Source: Clarkia xantiana subsp. parviflora
Taxonomy: Eukaryota > Streptophyta > Magnoliopsida > Myrtales > Onagraceae
NCBI GenBank assembly: GCA_036873135.1
Contig: JAPTYO010000015.1
Coordinates: forward strand, 12,503,683-12,567,682
Length of the DNA: 64,000 bases
Reading direction: 5' to 3'
The notes under the pieces were generated by a model, which made no database searches, was not told the origin of the DNA, and worked only from the letters and a program-made list of their open reading frames with translations. Of this stretch, positions 53,901 to 64,000 are shown one piece after another. The first letter of the stretch is position 1. Each line of letters opens with the position of its first letter. The position numbers and the translations under genes were made by a program.

Positions 53901-54640
53901 CATTTCTTCGCATGAGGACCTTCCAGAGCTTGTTTAACTGTAAGCGGTTCATCAACTAAAGTCAGGGTGAATAACTCACCTATTTCGATTGGAAACTTAT
54001 TGGGAGAAGTTTTCTACATTTGACTACGTCTAGGCTCAATATTCCCATCTTGAACTACGCTCCCACTAGAAACAATGCTCCCGCTAGGAACAATTCTCCC
54101 ACTAGGAACCAGGGCGTTACTAGAACCTTCTCCTACAACCTTTCTTGGACGACCCATTGGTTTCGGGTTTCTACCTCTGAGATTAATTCCATGGCCGCTT
54201 GGACCAGGAACCAAGTTGTTTGTCATACTCCCACTGTTGCCAGTAGGTAGTTTAGGAATCATAGGATTCTCATCCAACGGTTCAGCAACTGGATTATCAA
54301 GTCCTACTTGATTCGCACCAGGAGCAACTGTGATCTTTGCGGGTAGATTGACTCCTCCCACTGGATTTATTATGAAAATGTTCACATTCTCATTTACCAT
54401 TTCATTCACAGTGGTTTCTCCCTCAGTTCTCCCACTCGAAGTAAGTGGGACCTGATGATCCTCGTCATGTTCAAGTTCTTTTAAGATTCCATTCGTGTTC
54501 ATTTCACCGAGCTTAGGAAATTCATCATCTATAAACATAATGTCCCTGGACTCATGTTCGACCCTGCCACCATTTTCTTGAGCCGCCACAAACATGTAGT
54601 TCTCTGTGTATCTTATAAAGATACTTTTCAATCATCTATG
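53901..54640 (-). pseudogene. CP1-F integrase-RT linker
   Basis: A 205-codon frame (54014-54631). It starts with the integrase C-terminal FIRYTENYMFVAAQENGG and goes on to a low-complexity linker with serial PSGR/SSGS repeats near its end, coded by repeated 'cccactagaaacaatgctcc'-type words. The same linker is present in copies B and E. Confidence 0.75.
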
Positions 54641-55145
54641 TCCCGACTTGCCGTATCGGCTGTCGTTCTGATGCATGTATGCTGCACAACCCCAAGGTCA
54701 CAGCCTGGTAAAATCCACATCTTTACCAGTCCACGTCTCATATGGTGTCGTGTCCACCAATTTTGTAGGTAACCAGTTTACTACACGAGTAGCAGTCAAC
54801 AACGCATCACCCCAAAAGCATATCAGAAGTTAAGCTTGTGACATCATGGTTCTTACCATGCCCAAGAGTGTACGATTACGTGGCACCGCCACACCATTAT
54901 GTTGTGGCGTATAAGGGACCGCCGTTTGAAGGACAATACCCCTTTCATTTCATAACTTGTTAAACTCATTCGAGAGGTATTCACCCCATCTGTCTGTTCG
55001 TAAGGTTTTCACCTTACATTCCAGCTGATTCTCTACGAGATTGAGATAACTCTTAAAGTATTCAATGGCCTCGGATTTACGAGTAATTAGATAAGTAAAA
55101 CCCCTACCGGGTAAAGTCATAAATGAAAGTTATTTTGAGCTTCAT
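54641..55145 (-). pseudogene. CP1-F integrase, C-terminal half of the core
   Basis: Legible with stops. KTLRTDRWGEYLSNEFN contains the second catalytic Asp region, with Arg-Trp where an Asn-Gly-type turn is usual. VLQTAVPYTPQHNGVA contains the block before the third catalytic residue. TRVVNWLPTKLVDTTPYETW follows. The N-terminal zinc-binding part and first Asp are missing. It is inactive. Confidence 0.75.
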
Positions 55146-56012
55146 ACTCATACATCTTTCCATTAAATTATTACTTTGAATCGATGTATTCTGGTTTTAC
55201 ACGGAATCCATGCGCTGCACGCGCCACACTTAGGTGTTACCCTAGGTTAAATCATTTCGTTTCCATAATTTAATCATCGGTGTCATACATCTTCATCGTT
55301 ACGATATCAATTATATTTATGGAGTACTAACATATAAGAAAACTAAATCGTTCGATCTAGTTACGCAATCGATGGATTACTAATGATGATGGAGTTTCTT
55401 TCATTCGACCTCTTTGACCTGGCCGATTTTTTTTGTTTTAATCCCTATTACCGGATTTTGTTCGGATCTATCCCTTTGACCAGGTCGATGGATTGATAAG
55501 TAAATTGCACTTGAAATAAAATTTCATTCAATCTCAGTGACAATCACTTTATTCAATAATCTAAAACACAAACAACCAAAGTCATCAATTCAAATGAACA
55601 ATGAAAGATGAAACGACAATAATAAGGTATTGATCATAATGCAGCAACAATGAGAGAGAAGATAATTGAGAACTCCGAGCCATGCCGAAGATGATATGTG
55701 TTTGAATAAAACCTTTTACAGCTTTATATACATGACAAATGAGGTTTACCTAACATTCACTTCATCAACAATGCTGTAACCCACCAGATTTTCGTTTTGA
55801 CTTTTTGTTGCTCGATTATTTTAGCATCATGCGCATATGAGAGAAGTTGTCCTTCGACTCATAGGATTCATTTGAGATGGAGGTTTCTCTATCGTAGCCA
55901 CATTCGAACAGATCCATAGTTTTCTTAATCGATTTGATCAGATGTGTGAGTCCAAATTGTCGTCAACGAACCACGAGAGATGGAACCTTTTCATTATGAG
56001 ATGAATCCTCTG
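55146..56012 (-). mobile_element. CP1-F spacer between gag position and integrase remnant
   Basis: Non-coding. A short match to the spacer of copies B and E (aaacgaaatgatttaacc) is present. Protease and the integrase N-terminus were not found. Confidence 0.55.
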
Positions 56013-56423
56013 CTACACATCCCCTTCGTCATCGGGGTCATGATCGGTTTTTACACCGACATCCATGCAGAGAGTACCATCATATTTAACCATGATGTTT
56101 CTAGCTTCAATGACATTTCCTTCGGAAAAACGAAGGCGTAAGGCACACCAAAAGTGTAACAAACTGATGTTCATTGAATCCTCATCATTTTCAGTTGTCA
56201 GGGTTGAATAGATCAACCCTCTCGCAATCTGATCTTTACGTGGCCTTTCATTATCAAAGTAGTACGGACTACCATATTCATCTGTAGGTGTCCTCTCCGC
56301 TTTCAGATTTATGCATTCATCAACATCCCCAGCATAGAGGAATTTCAACACATACTCCTTCCATTCATCAAATCTCACATCATCAAGATTGCGATGAATA
56401 TAGAATTGCACTCTTTCAGCCAT
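56013..56423 (-). CDS. CP1-F gag-position ORF of unknown family
   Basis: 137 codons from MAERVQFYIHRNLDD, preferring the ATG at 56423 because it aligns with MAGSVRFYEPCNL in copy B. Two ATGs further upstream in the same open frame are in leader sequence. Conserved with copy B: LLHFWCALRLRFSEG, VIEARN and VGVKT. After the stop, another frame still reads HLSWFVDD, matching YPLSWLADD in B, so the ancestral protein was about 165 residues. It is acidic, has no zinc knuckle and no transmembrane segment. The position right after the leader suggests a capsid-like Gag, but I do not recognise the fold or family. Confidence 0.55.
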   Translation of the reverse strand: MAERVQFYIHRNLDDVRFDEWKEYVLKFLYAGDVDECINLKAERTPTDEYGSPYYFDNERPRKDQIARGLIYSTLTTENDEDSMNISLLHFWCALRLRFSEGNVIEARNIMVKYDGTLCMDVGVKTDHDPDDEGDV

Positions 56424-57882
56424 TGAAACTAGCACATTTACAATCAATTGTGAAAATCAGGGTGAAAATTTGAAATATTTTGAAAAGAATTGCTTACATC
56501 GGATATCTATGAGATAAGAAGCGATAAACAATGATTCATCAGTCATCTAGCCTAACCGACCACCAGTAAACCAATGGATGAGGCCGTATAAAAAGTTCAC
56601 ATTGCCGACGTCTCTAGTCTAATAGATCAGTATCTTTTAAAAAAAACGGTTTAATTGCTACTTTAACCAGAACGGGGATTTTTTATATACACCCGATCCT
56701 GGCTTTCCCAATTCCCTTTTAAAATGTTTCAAGGATTTCTCATGCAACCATACACAATTCTACTTCACAAGCAAATTATCGTATGCGGTCATATCCTGAA
56801 ACTATCATGCATACGCATCACGCGTAATCATTCCGCATCAATAATGCATATTTGCCGACTGAATATCGTTTTAAAATATTTGGGGTGTCTTGGAATTCAT
56901 GATTTCAAAATCATATGTACATCTAGACATGGATCTTATCAAGATCACTCAGCATAACATGTCTATCCTAGTGCGTAACTTAATTGACAACAGGGCTCTG
57001 CCCCCAAGCATGCAATATCTAGCTAGCTTGACATAGTCAATACTCAATTCTAACATGCATTCATATCAATATATAACAATTGCAATTCATCCCACAAATT
57101 GATTCAGTCCAATAATTATACAATTTTCGATATCCTTCCCCATAACCGAATCTAGGCATCCGGTTTGATTAAAACGTGTAAATATCAAACTGATTCGGGC
57201 TAACTGGGTAATTTTAAATTTAAAAAACAATTGGATTTTAAATTTGACCGGACCTAAATTCAGTCGACCCGAACCGGTCCGGTTTAATCAACCCGGCCCG
57301 ATCGATCCGATCGGGTCAACCCGGTTCGACCGGTCCGGTTTAATTAGGTTTATTACAGTCCGGTTTTACTCGAATCGTGTCGGGTTTGACCTAATCTATT
57401 AGCCCACCCGGTCCGAACCGACCAGATTGCGCATTTGGGTTCCGGCCCAAACCGACCCGATCCGGAACCCTAATTACTTGGTGGCTAAGTATGGTTTTAT
57501 ATCCGCCAAAAACCTAACTTAGCCGTCAAGTAATATTAATTATAATTGATATTACCCTACATATAATTATTGCGCAATATATCTTTAACTGTTTTGATTC
57601 TCCATTAATGGTAAAATCTACCTGTAAATATATTTTCTCAATCTTTTAAGATAACTAATTATCACCAAATATTCCAATATCCCTAATAATATGCACATAA
57701 TATATCGGTAATTAATGTCGTGATTTGACCTCGCGACGACTAACCCTAGTTGTCATGTGACGGCGTTGGCATTAGAGGCCACCGTCGCCGGTGGCTTGGG
57801 CAAAGCTAGCCGCGGCAAATGCAAAAAATTCAAAGTCCAATTTTGATAAAAATCACGTTTTCTTGAAATTATGAACACCATA
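56424..57882 (-). mobile_element. CP1-F untranslated leader
   Basis: Homologous in reverse complement to the leader of copy A. Includes ggttagtgaaagc-type AT-rich stretches, the CCGG-rich tract at 57170-57480 and short chance frames (for example 56724-56957). No gene. Confidence 0.65.
57170..57480 (-). repeat. Degenerate CCGGTT/AACCGG-rich tract in CP1-F leader
   Basis: Words such as cccgatcgatccgatcggg and ccggttcgaccggtccgg are packed here, many palindromic. Equivalent to 7245-7510 in copy A. Confidence 0.7.
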
Positions 57883-57885
57883 CAC

Positions 57886-57900
57886 AAGCTTTGATACCAA
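57886..57900 (-). other. Primer-binding site, CP1-F
   Basis: The minus strand reads ttggtatcaaagctt right after the 5' LTR. It corresponds to the initiator tRNA-Met type TGGTATCAGAGC with changes. Confidence 0.7.
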
Positions 57901-58478
57901 TGTTGGTTTTAGGGAGAATAAATACGGATCAAAACTTAGGCACATGCTAGGTAACTAATACGTAGCGGAAAGATGCATATACCTTTTTCGCGATTCGTAG
58001 CACAAGATGTCAACAGGAGTTCACCGAATGTCGGATGGTGTCATTCGTCTGACTCTTGTTAATGAGGCAATCCGAAGGCAATGGTCTCTACAGCAAAGAC
58101 TCTTTCAATCCGGTTGCTGGATGGATCTCTGGGGTCAATTACCTAAAGTAATTCGGCACCTACTTCTTGGTAGTGTAGGTTCGGCCGAACCTTAGTGTTC
58201 TAAGAAGAGGGGATTTCTTTGTGACTACTAAAAGTGAGAGAATGACCAATCCCGAAAAATCCCTAGAACCTCTAATTTATAAGAGGAGGTGAGCAGAACC
58301 CTAAGGGGTTACTCACTTATTTCGGCCGAATCTAGTGTCTAAATTGGCCGCGCATGGCTCATGGGGATTTCGGTCTGACCCGAAATCCTATATGTATCAT
58401 ACCCCAAATTAGACTTAGATGTTGGGCTTATATTAATAGGCTCTTATTACCACAGCCCATTTATTTCAAATGTCAACA
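57901..58478 (-). mobile_element. CP1 copy F, 5' LTR
   Basis: A 578-bp LTR with ends tgttggttttaggg (57901) and aaatgtcaaca (58478). It contains the family words gttcggccgaacc, gaggttctagggattttt and tataaattagagg in the expected order, but is clearly diverged from LTRs A-E. A frame at 58007-58195 is within the LTR and is not a gene. Confidence 0.8.
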
Positions 58479-58747
58479 CCCACAACACAGGATATTAACC
58501 AACTTCATATATAACATGCAGACTGTCTTTTGTGTTACTTTAAGGTAGCTGATTGAAGTTTCATAGGTAAGAAACGCAACAATTGTAAGTCAACCAATCT
58601 TAACTAAGAAGCAAGAGGTTGACTTGAACTGGCACTAGAGGAAACAATTGACATCGATATCAACATTATAATCTTCATCATCAATATCTTCAAGTAGAAG
58701 TTAATTCATGCGGCTAATCTTTCTTTAACCATGACTAGTCTCTCTCT
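58479..58747. other. Intergenic, 3' flank of the GRAS fragment
   Basis: AT-rich with no recognisable feature. The expected right-hand target duplication of CP1-F would be cccac (58479-58483), but no left partner exists in the window. Confidence 0.4.
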
Positions 58748-59040
58748 CTACCATGCTTGCATAACCAAACTACTGACGAATGGGGATTTGAGATAGTATC
58801 TCTTATAACATAAGCCGTATGCCTCCAACCAAAGGGATGGGACCCTTTCTCCGGTTCGACACAAACCCGAGCTTTCCATCAGGGACCGCCACTGATCCTT
58901 GTCCACCATTCTCTCCATGCCCTCTCCTCCGGTTCCTCACAGTATCCTCCTCCCCAGTAACACCTGCTCCACCCGTAACCGATCCAAGGAGTCCTGGGGG
59001 AGGTTCGGATCGGGCGATTCAAACAAGGCAGAGTAGTACC
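58748..59040 (-). pseudogene. GRAS-family transcription regulator, C-terminal fragment cut by H1
   Basis: On the minus strand from 59040 the sequence reads YYSALFES, the conserved block of GRAS proteins. It is followed by [18 protein letters not shown], then, after a frame break with a TGA, MERMVDKDQWRSLMESSGL and, in degraded form, AYGLCYKRYYL and SLVMQAW with TAG at 58748-58750. These match the order of the GRAS PFYRE and SAW regions. GRAS proteins are nuclear regulators of development and signalling. At least one frameshift/stop is present. The upstream coding part should lie beyond the copia element H1, which begins at 59041. The subfamily is not certain. Confidence 0.75.
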
Positions 59041-59358
59041 TGTTGGATGTGTGCAAGTCAGGCCTTCCTGTGGTGTATTAGGCTTTGTATGTTTGGGCCT
59101 TGTTAATTACTGATTTGGCCCATGTGGCTTTATTTGTAATAGGTATTATATTTTAGGGACTAATTTGTAAGACTTATTTTGTGTGGGGTAGAACCTTGAT
59201 TCGCTCAGGGTTCCCTTTAGTGATTTAAAGGTGATGGTGACCAGGTGAAGGAACTTGCCCGCGTGATCCGCAATTACTTTGTATCATTTTCTCTCTGATG
59301 CTTCGTCTTCATTTTCCTTCGTTGCCCTGATCTAGGGTTAGGGTTTCTGAGTTCTAGA
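59041..59358 (+). mobile_element. H1 copia, 5' LTR
   Basis: A 318-bp LTR starting tgttggatgtgtgcaag. It ends just before the primer-binding site (gttctaga, perhaps a mutated ...taca end). A 3' partner is not in the window. The five bases before it are gtacc, within the GRAS coding sequence. Confidence 0.8.
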
Positions 59359-59370
59359 TGGTATCAGAGC
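59359..59370 (+). other. Primer-binding site, H1
   Basis: tggtatcagagc is a perfect match to the plant copia site complementary to initiator tRNA-Met. Confidence 0.9.
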
Positions 59371-59520
59371 GAGAGAGAAACCTGATTCCTCTTGTATATC
59401 GATCCTGATCCTGTTGCTGATCTTCGACGGCCCTCTCTTCGATCGATTACATCGATTGATCCTTCGATTTGTACCCTCGCCTCTTCCGCTCATCAATCTT
59501 GAAGTTCCCGTTCCGTTACC

Positions 59521-60537
59521 ATGAGCAACGGGAGTGATATGACGCAGGTTCCTGACCCCGGGAAGAGTCTTATCGGCGCCAATGATTATCCAGAGGTGCA
59601 TCCCCATCACCCGCTCTATCTCCACCCGTCAGATCACTCCGGTATGGCTATGGTATCTGTTAAACTTTCTAGTATTGACGATTATCCGATGTGGAGTCGA
59701 GCGATGTTCATTTCATTACAAGGAAAGAACAAATTAGGATTTGTCACTGGTACGTGCCCTAGGGAGAAATTCGATCCAAATCTACATGAATTGTGGGATC
59801 GATGTAACTCTGTCGTTTTCGGCTGGATATTAAATTCTGTTTCTCGAGATCTTGCAAATAGTATCATGTATGCCTCATCTGCTTGCCATGCTTGGAACGA
59901 TTTAAAAGAAAGCTTCGATAAGAAAAGTGGATCTCGTACCTATCAGTTACATAGGGACATTGTGATGACAAGGCAAGGTTTGGACAGTGTATCAACCTTC
60001 TTCACAAAATTGAAGTTCTTATGGGCTGAGTTTGATTCTGCTTGCAATTTACCTTTCATTGAGGGAGATTTATTCAAGAAACATCTGGAGCACAAAGACA
60101 ACTTTCGCTTATTTCAGTTCCTAATGGGACTAAATGATACCTTCTCAGCTGTTAGAAGTCAGCTCCTCATGTGGACTCCCCTCCCATCTGTTAATCAGGC
60201 ATACAGCCTGTTAATGCAGGAAGAAAACCACAGAGTTGTTGCTTCAGATGCTAACTCAACTGGAAGCTCTATGAATGTGAGTTTTGGTTTGGGAAATGAT
60301 AAGTCTAAAAGGAATCCCAATCCCAATCTAAACCCCAACCTTGAGTGTTCTTTCTGCCATAAAAAGGGACACTCAGTTGAACGATGCTACGCAAAGGGAT
60401 GCGAATATTGCAAAAGAAAGGGGCATGTCATTGACAACTGCTTCAAGTATAGGGATCTGGAAAGGGGAAGGTGGCCAACAACATATCCAGTGCTACCACC
60501 ATTATCAGTGGTAGCATGGAAGATGCTAATTCAGTAA
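59521..60537 (+). CDS. H1 Gag (copia-type)
   Basis: 338 codons from MSNGSDMTQVPDPGK. The N-terminal HPLYLHPSDHSGMAMVSVKL and YPMWSRAMFISLQGKNKLGF are the copia gag domain (Retrotran_gag_3 type). The central capsid-like part includes GSRTYQLHRDIVMTRQG and FLMGLNDTFSAVRSQLL. Near residues 275-310 are two zinc knuckles of the CX2CX4HX4C type, CSFCHKKGHSVERC and CEYCKRKGHVIDNC, which bind nucleic acid. Gag forms the particle in the cytoplasm. The frame ends after a shift near 60480, where the protease-side frame takes over. In active copia elements gag and pol form one frame, so this is a defect. Confidence 0.92.
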   Translation: MSNGSDMTQVPDPGKSLIGANDYPEVHPHHPLYLHPSDHSGMAMVSVKLSSIDDYPMWSRAMFISLQGKNKLGFVTGTCPREKFDPNLHELWDRCNSVVFGWILNSVSRDLANSIMYASSACHAWNDLKESFDKKSGSRTYQLHRDIVMTRQGLDSVSTFFTKLKFLWAEFDSACNLPFIEGDLFKKHLEHKDNFRLFQFLMGLNDTFSAVRSQLLMWTPLPSVNQAYSLLMQEENHRVVASDANSTGSSMNVSFGLGNDKSKRNPNPNLNPNLECSFCHKKGHSVERCYAKGCEYCKRKGHVIDNCFKYRDLERGRWPTTYPVLPPLSVVAWKMLIQ

Positions 60538-63500
60538 ATGGTGGTGCCCCTCCTATGACCAATGCACGTGATACTACCATATCCTTCACTCAGCAGCAAT
60601 TGGAGCAACTTGTTCAAAATCTAGGAAGGGCCACCCCATCTGCAACAGCCACCAGTACCCTAAGCCAGGCCAACTCTGCAGGTATGATTTCTGCTAACTC
60701 TCATATTATTAATGATCAACATTGGACTATTGATACAGGGGCCACAAACCACATGACCAATCATTCAGATTGGTTAACTAATTTCAAACCTATATGTGGC
60801 TCTAAAGTTCAATTACCTAATGGGATTTTTTCTAGTGTTTCTGGCATTGGGGAATTAATCTTAGGACCTGATAAAAAACTACAGAACATCCTTTACATCC
60901 CTGACTTTAAATACAATTTACTATCAATTTCAAAGCTAACAAAGGAATTAAACTGTTCTGCCCTTTTTTTCCCTAATATTGCCATTCTGCAGGACCTCTC
61001 AAATGGGAGGGTCTTGGGGAGTGGCTTTGAGAATTCAGGTCTGTATTTTCTCAAGACAACAACCTCCAGCTCTCAGAATGTTGCTTAACACTCCTCTGTC
61101 AAAAATAAAGTGATGTTATGGCATAATAGATTAGGTCATGCATCTTTTCAAACTTTGAAAAATGTTTCATCTTTGGATTCTTTTGGAAATAACGAATCTG
61201 TTCTGGAGGATTGTGAAATTTGTCCCAAAGCCAAAATCACTAGACCCAAATTTCCCATTTCAGATTCAAGGGCTGAGTCCCCCTTTGTTCTAATTCATGC
61301 AGATGTCTGGGGTCCATATTATGAAACTACTTATGATAATAAACATTTCTTTCTCACCCTTGTGGATGATTTCTCTCGACTCACTGACTTTTTTAAAGCA
61401 GTTTAAGTCTGATACTCCCCTTATCTTAAAGAACTCTGTTACCATGATTGAAAACCAGTTTTCTAAAACTGTCAAAATTTTAAGAACAGATAATGGCAGA
61501 GAGTTTCTCAATTTAGTTCTTTTTTGACCAGTAAGGGGATTTTGCATCAGACTTCCTGCTCTTATACTCCCCAACAAAATGGGAGAGTTGAAAGGAAACA
61601 CAGGCATCTGCTAGAAGTAGCCAGAGCTCTTAAATTGCAATCCTCCTTACCCAATTTTCTACGGGGGGACTGTGTTTTGACAACTTGTTATTTGATCAAT
61701 CTTATGCCTTCTGATCTATTGGATGGTAAAAGTCCCTTGGAAGTTTTAAAGAAAAAACCCATCTCTATTTCCCATTTGAAAACTTTTGGGTGTTTAGCAT
61801 ACGCGAAGGATTTAGTTGTGTCTGATAAGCTTGCTTCAAGAGCCATCCCGTCTGTATTCATTGGTTATTCTGAAACAAAGAAATGTTACAAATTATATGA
61901 AATATCCAGCAAAAGGATTTTTTTATAGTAGGGATGTGCTGTTTCGTGAAAATATCTTTCCTTTTGAAAATTACAAGCATGATCAGATGCCTATCTTTTG
62001 CGATGTAACACCTAGAATGCATACCTATGATGAACTGCTTAATTTAAATAACAGTTCTGAGGAGCTGTCCCAAATTCACAGAGATGGAATTAATGTTGAA
62101 GGGACTTCTTTACCAGATAATGATAATCTTGAGGAGCCAAATGATGAATCAGTAAATTCTGATGGCCCAGTTGCTACTAATCCTGTTTCCAGTGATGTCC
62201 CAATTAACAGGAGGACAGGTCGAACTATCAGGCCCCCAATCTGGACCAGTAGCTACAACATGAGCTATTCTGCTGCATTATATCCTATCACAGATTACAT
62301 CTCTTATAACAGATTATCCCCTGATTATTATTCTTTTCTAACCTCTGTCTCAAGATTAACAGAACCTACTACATTTGACGAGGCTATTAGGGATCCATCT
62401 TGGATATCAGCAATGAAAGAAGAAATACAAGCCCTTGAAACTAATAAAACATGGGATGTGGTTCCACTCCCACCAGGTAAGACTGCCATAGGATGCAAGT
62501 GGGTTTTCAAATTAAAGTTTAAAGCTGATGGCAGTTTAGAAAGGCATAAAGCACGTCTAGTTGCGAAGAGTTTTAAACAAAAATACGGCATTGATTATTA
62601 AGAAACCTTTTCTCCAGTTGTTAAAATGCAAACTGTTCGTACTATTTTGGCTCTAGCCTCTATTCATCAATGGCCATTATTTCAAATGAACGTGTATAAT
62701 GCATTTCTCCAAGGGGACTTGGATGAGGAAGTGTTTATGGACATTCCTCAAGGATTTGGCAATCAAGGGGAGAATAGAATGGTTTGTCGATTGTCCAAAT
62801 CCTTGTATGGTCTCAAACAGTCCTCTAGGCAATGGAATGTGAAACTTACTGATACCCTTTTGAGCAATGGTTATTTTCAGTCAAAAGCAGACTATTCCCT
62901 TTTTACAAAAAAAAGAGTGGTGATCAAATTGTGATTTTATTAGTTTATGTTGATGCTTTGTTAATAACAGGGAAGAGTTCTGTGCTGATTTCAGAACTCA
63001 AAATGGTGTTAGAAAGCAGCTTTAAAATGAAAGATCTTGGGCAGTTAAAGTATTTCCTTGGTATAGAAATTATTCGTTCTGAAAAGGGTATTGTTTTAAA
63101 CCAAAGGAAGTACGCTTTAGAGTTAATTTCCGAAGTTGGACTGGCTGGTTGTAAGCCGGCCAATACACCTATGGAGGTCAACTCTAAGTTAACTTCTCAG
63201 GAATATGATTCTCACCTTGGTATGAATAAGAGTGATTTGGCTGTTAAAGATGCAGGTTCTTATAGAAGGATAATTGGTAGGTTATTATATTTGACAATGA
63301 CGAGGCCAGATATTGCCTATGCTGTCAGGCATCTGAGTCAATTTGTTAATTTCCCTAAGCAATCACATTTAGATGCAGCTCTCAGAGTTGTAAGATATGT
63401 CAAGCTAGAACCTGGCAAAGGTTTGTTTTTCTCCTCTCATACTTCTCCTATTTTGTCTGCTCATTGTGATTCCGATTGGGGAACCTGCTGTATATCTAGA

Positions 63501-63967
63501 AGGTCTGTTTCGGGTTATTGTATGAAGTTAGGTAGTTCTGTTATATCTTGGAAAGTTAAAAAACAAGATGTTTTTCCAGGTCATCTGCTGAGGCAGAATA
63601 TAGGAGTATGGGTAAGGCTGCTCAAGAGATTGTTTGGCTTAGTTCTTTACTGAAAGAATTGGGTTTTGAGCAAAGAAAACCTGTCATGCTATATTGTGAT
63701 AGTAAGGCAGCCATTCAAATTGCTTCGAATCCAGTCTTTCATGAAAGAACTAAACATATAGAGATTGACTGTCATTATGTTAGGGATTTGTTATTGAAAA
63801 ATGTTTTGCAGCTTAGTCATTTATAGAGTGAAGAACAAGAAGCTGATTTGTTCACAAAGTCTCTTCCAAAGAAGCAGCTCGGGTATTTGTGTTCGAAGAT
63901 AGGTATGAAAAACGTACTTCAGATTGAAGGGGAGCAAGATAGTGGCAAGTGTGAAGATCATGGATAG
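60471..63967 (+). pseudogene. H1 Pol: protease, integrase, RT, RNase H, with several disruptions
   Basis: Domains in order. Protease with IDTGATNHM (frame 60471-61088, stop TAA). GAG-pre-integrase with MLWHNRLGHASFQTLKN, then integrase with HADVWGP and DNGREF (61110-61527). Integrase core end SYTPQQNGRVERKHR (61524-61928). RT from CKWVFKLKFKADGSLERHKA (61816-62601), a TAA after GIDY, then 62626-62934 and 62931-63653. RNase H in the last frames with [24 protein letters not shown] and [13 protein letters not shown], ending at TAG 63967. The catalytic YVDD of RT reads YVDA, and at least five frameshifts or nonsense codons are seen. It cannot encode an active polyprotein, but domain order is complete. 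Confidence 0.9.
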
Positions 63968-64000
63968 TTTCTTGGTAATATCCAGGAAGTCCTTTCTTGA
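63968..64000 (+). mobile_element. H1 continues past the window
   Basis: No 3' LTR start (tgttggatg...) is found by the last base. A purine tract gaaggggag at 63926-63934 lies inside the end of pol. The 3' LTR and right duplication should lie outside. Confidence 0.5.

Noticed and set aside
1..64000. Endogenous pararetrovirus or other viral insertion
   Set aside because: All RT-bearing sequences have integrase and LTRs in copia or gypsy order; no movement protein or viral coat motif was seen.

Overview
This window is plant nuclear DNA, most likely from a eudicot. Host genes have short GT-AG introns and the intergenic DNA is AT-rich. More than 80% of the window consists of LTR retrotransposons, many nested in one another. 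No bacterial, organellar, tRNA, rRNA or CRISPR features were seen.

Host genes. There are two apparently intact genes, both on the minus strand. One is a single-exon A1 aspartic protease resembling PCS1 (799-2115). The other is an 11-exon vacuolar amino acid transporter of the AVT1/AAAP family (29498-33630, 540 aa after splicing, with a MITE in intron 7). A third locus is broken: a GRAS-family C-terminal fragment (58748-59040) is cut at its YYSALFES motif by a Ty1/copia element that starts at 59041.

Layout. 1-678: part of a minus-strand LTR ending about 120 bp from the protease stop codon. 2.4-5.9 kb: intergenic DNA with a possible SINE, a foldback and a MITE. 5924-28510: one original insertion of a copia family (called CP1 here), bounded by the 5-bp duplication ATATT and now a composite. 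Its 5' half (copy A) is broken by a second CP1 unit made of two head-to-head halves (B minus, C plus) with LTRs facing outward. A Ty3/gypsy Tat element (T1, 12771-21481) is inserted in B. The 3' half of the original insertion (copy D) resumes at 25508. 28.5-34.2 kb: the transporter gene and its flanks. About 34.2-47.9 kb: CP1 copy E (plus, 5'-truncated), split by a 9.1-kb Ogre/Tat-like element (OG1, 35830-44956, duplication ACTTT). 47879-58478: CP1 copy F (minus, 3'-truncated), split by a 3.8-kb Tat derivative (T2, 49383-53163, duplication TACTA) that lacks gag-pol and carries only an antisense gene. 59041 to the end: copia element H1, plus strand, continuing past the window.

How the parts relate. 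T1 and T2 share LTR ends, a polypurine tract and an antisense gene with its own TATA box, so T2 looks like a parasite of T1-like autonomous elements. OG1 has two nearly identical LTRs around a decayed interior filled with tandem arrays, which suggests it moved while already defective. Every CP1 copy lacks an intact pol. The CP1 copies share an unusual short gag-position ORF without a visible zinc knuckle, a CCGG-rich leader and a long 3' UTR. All element names are local labels. Family calls come from motifs read by eye, not from a database search.
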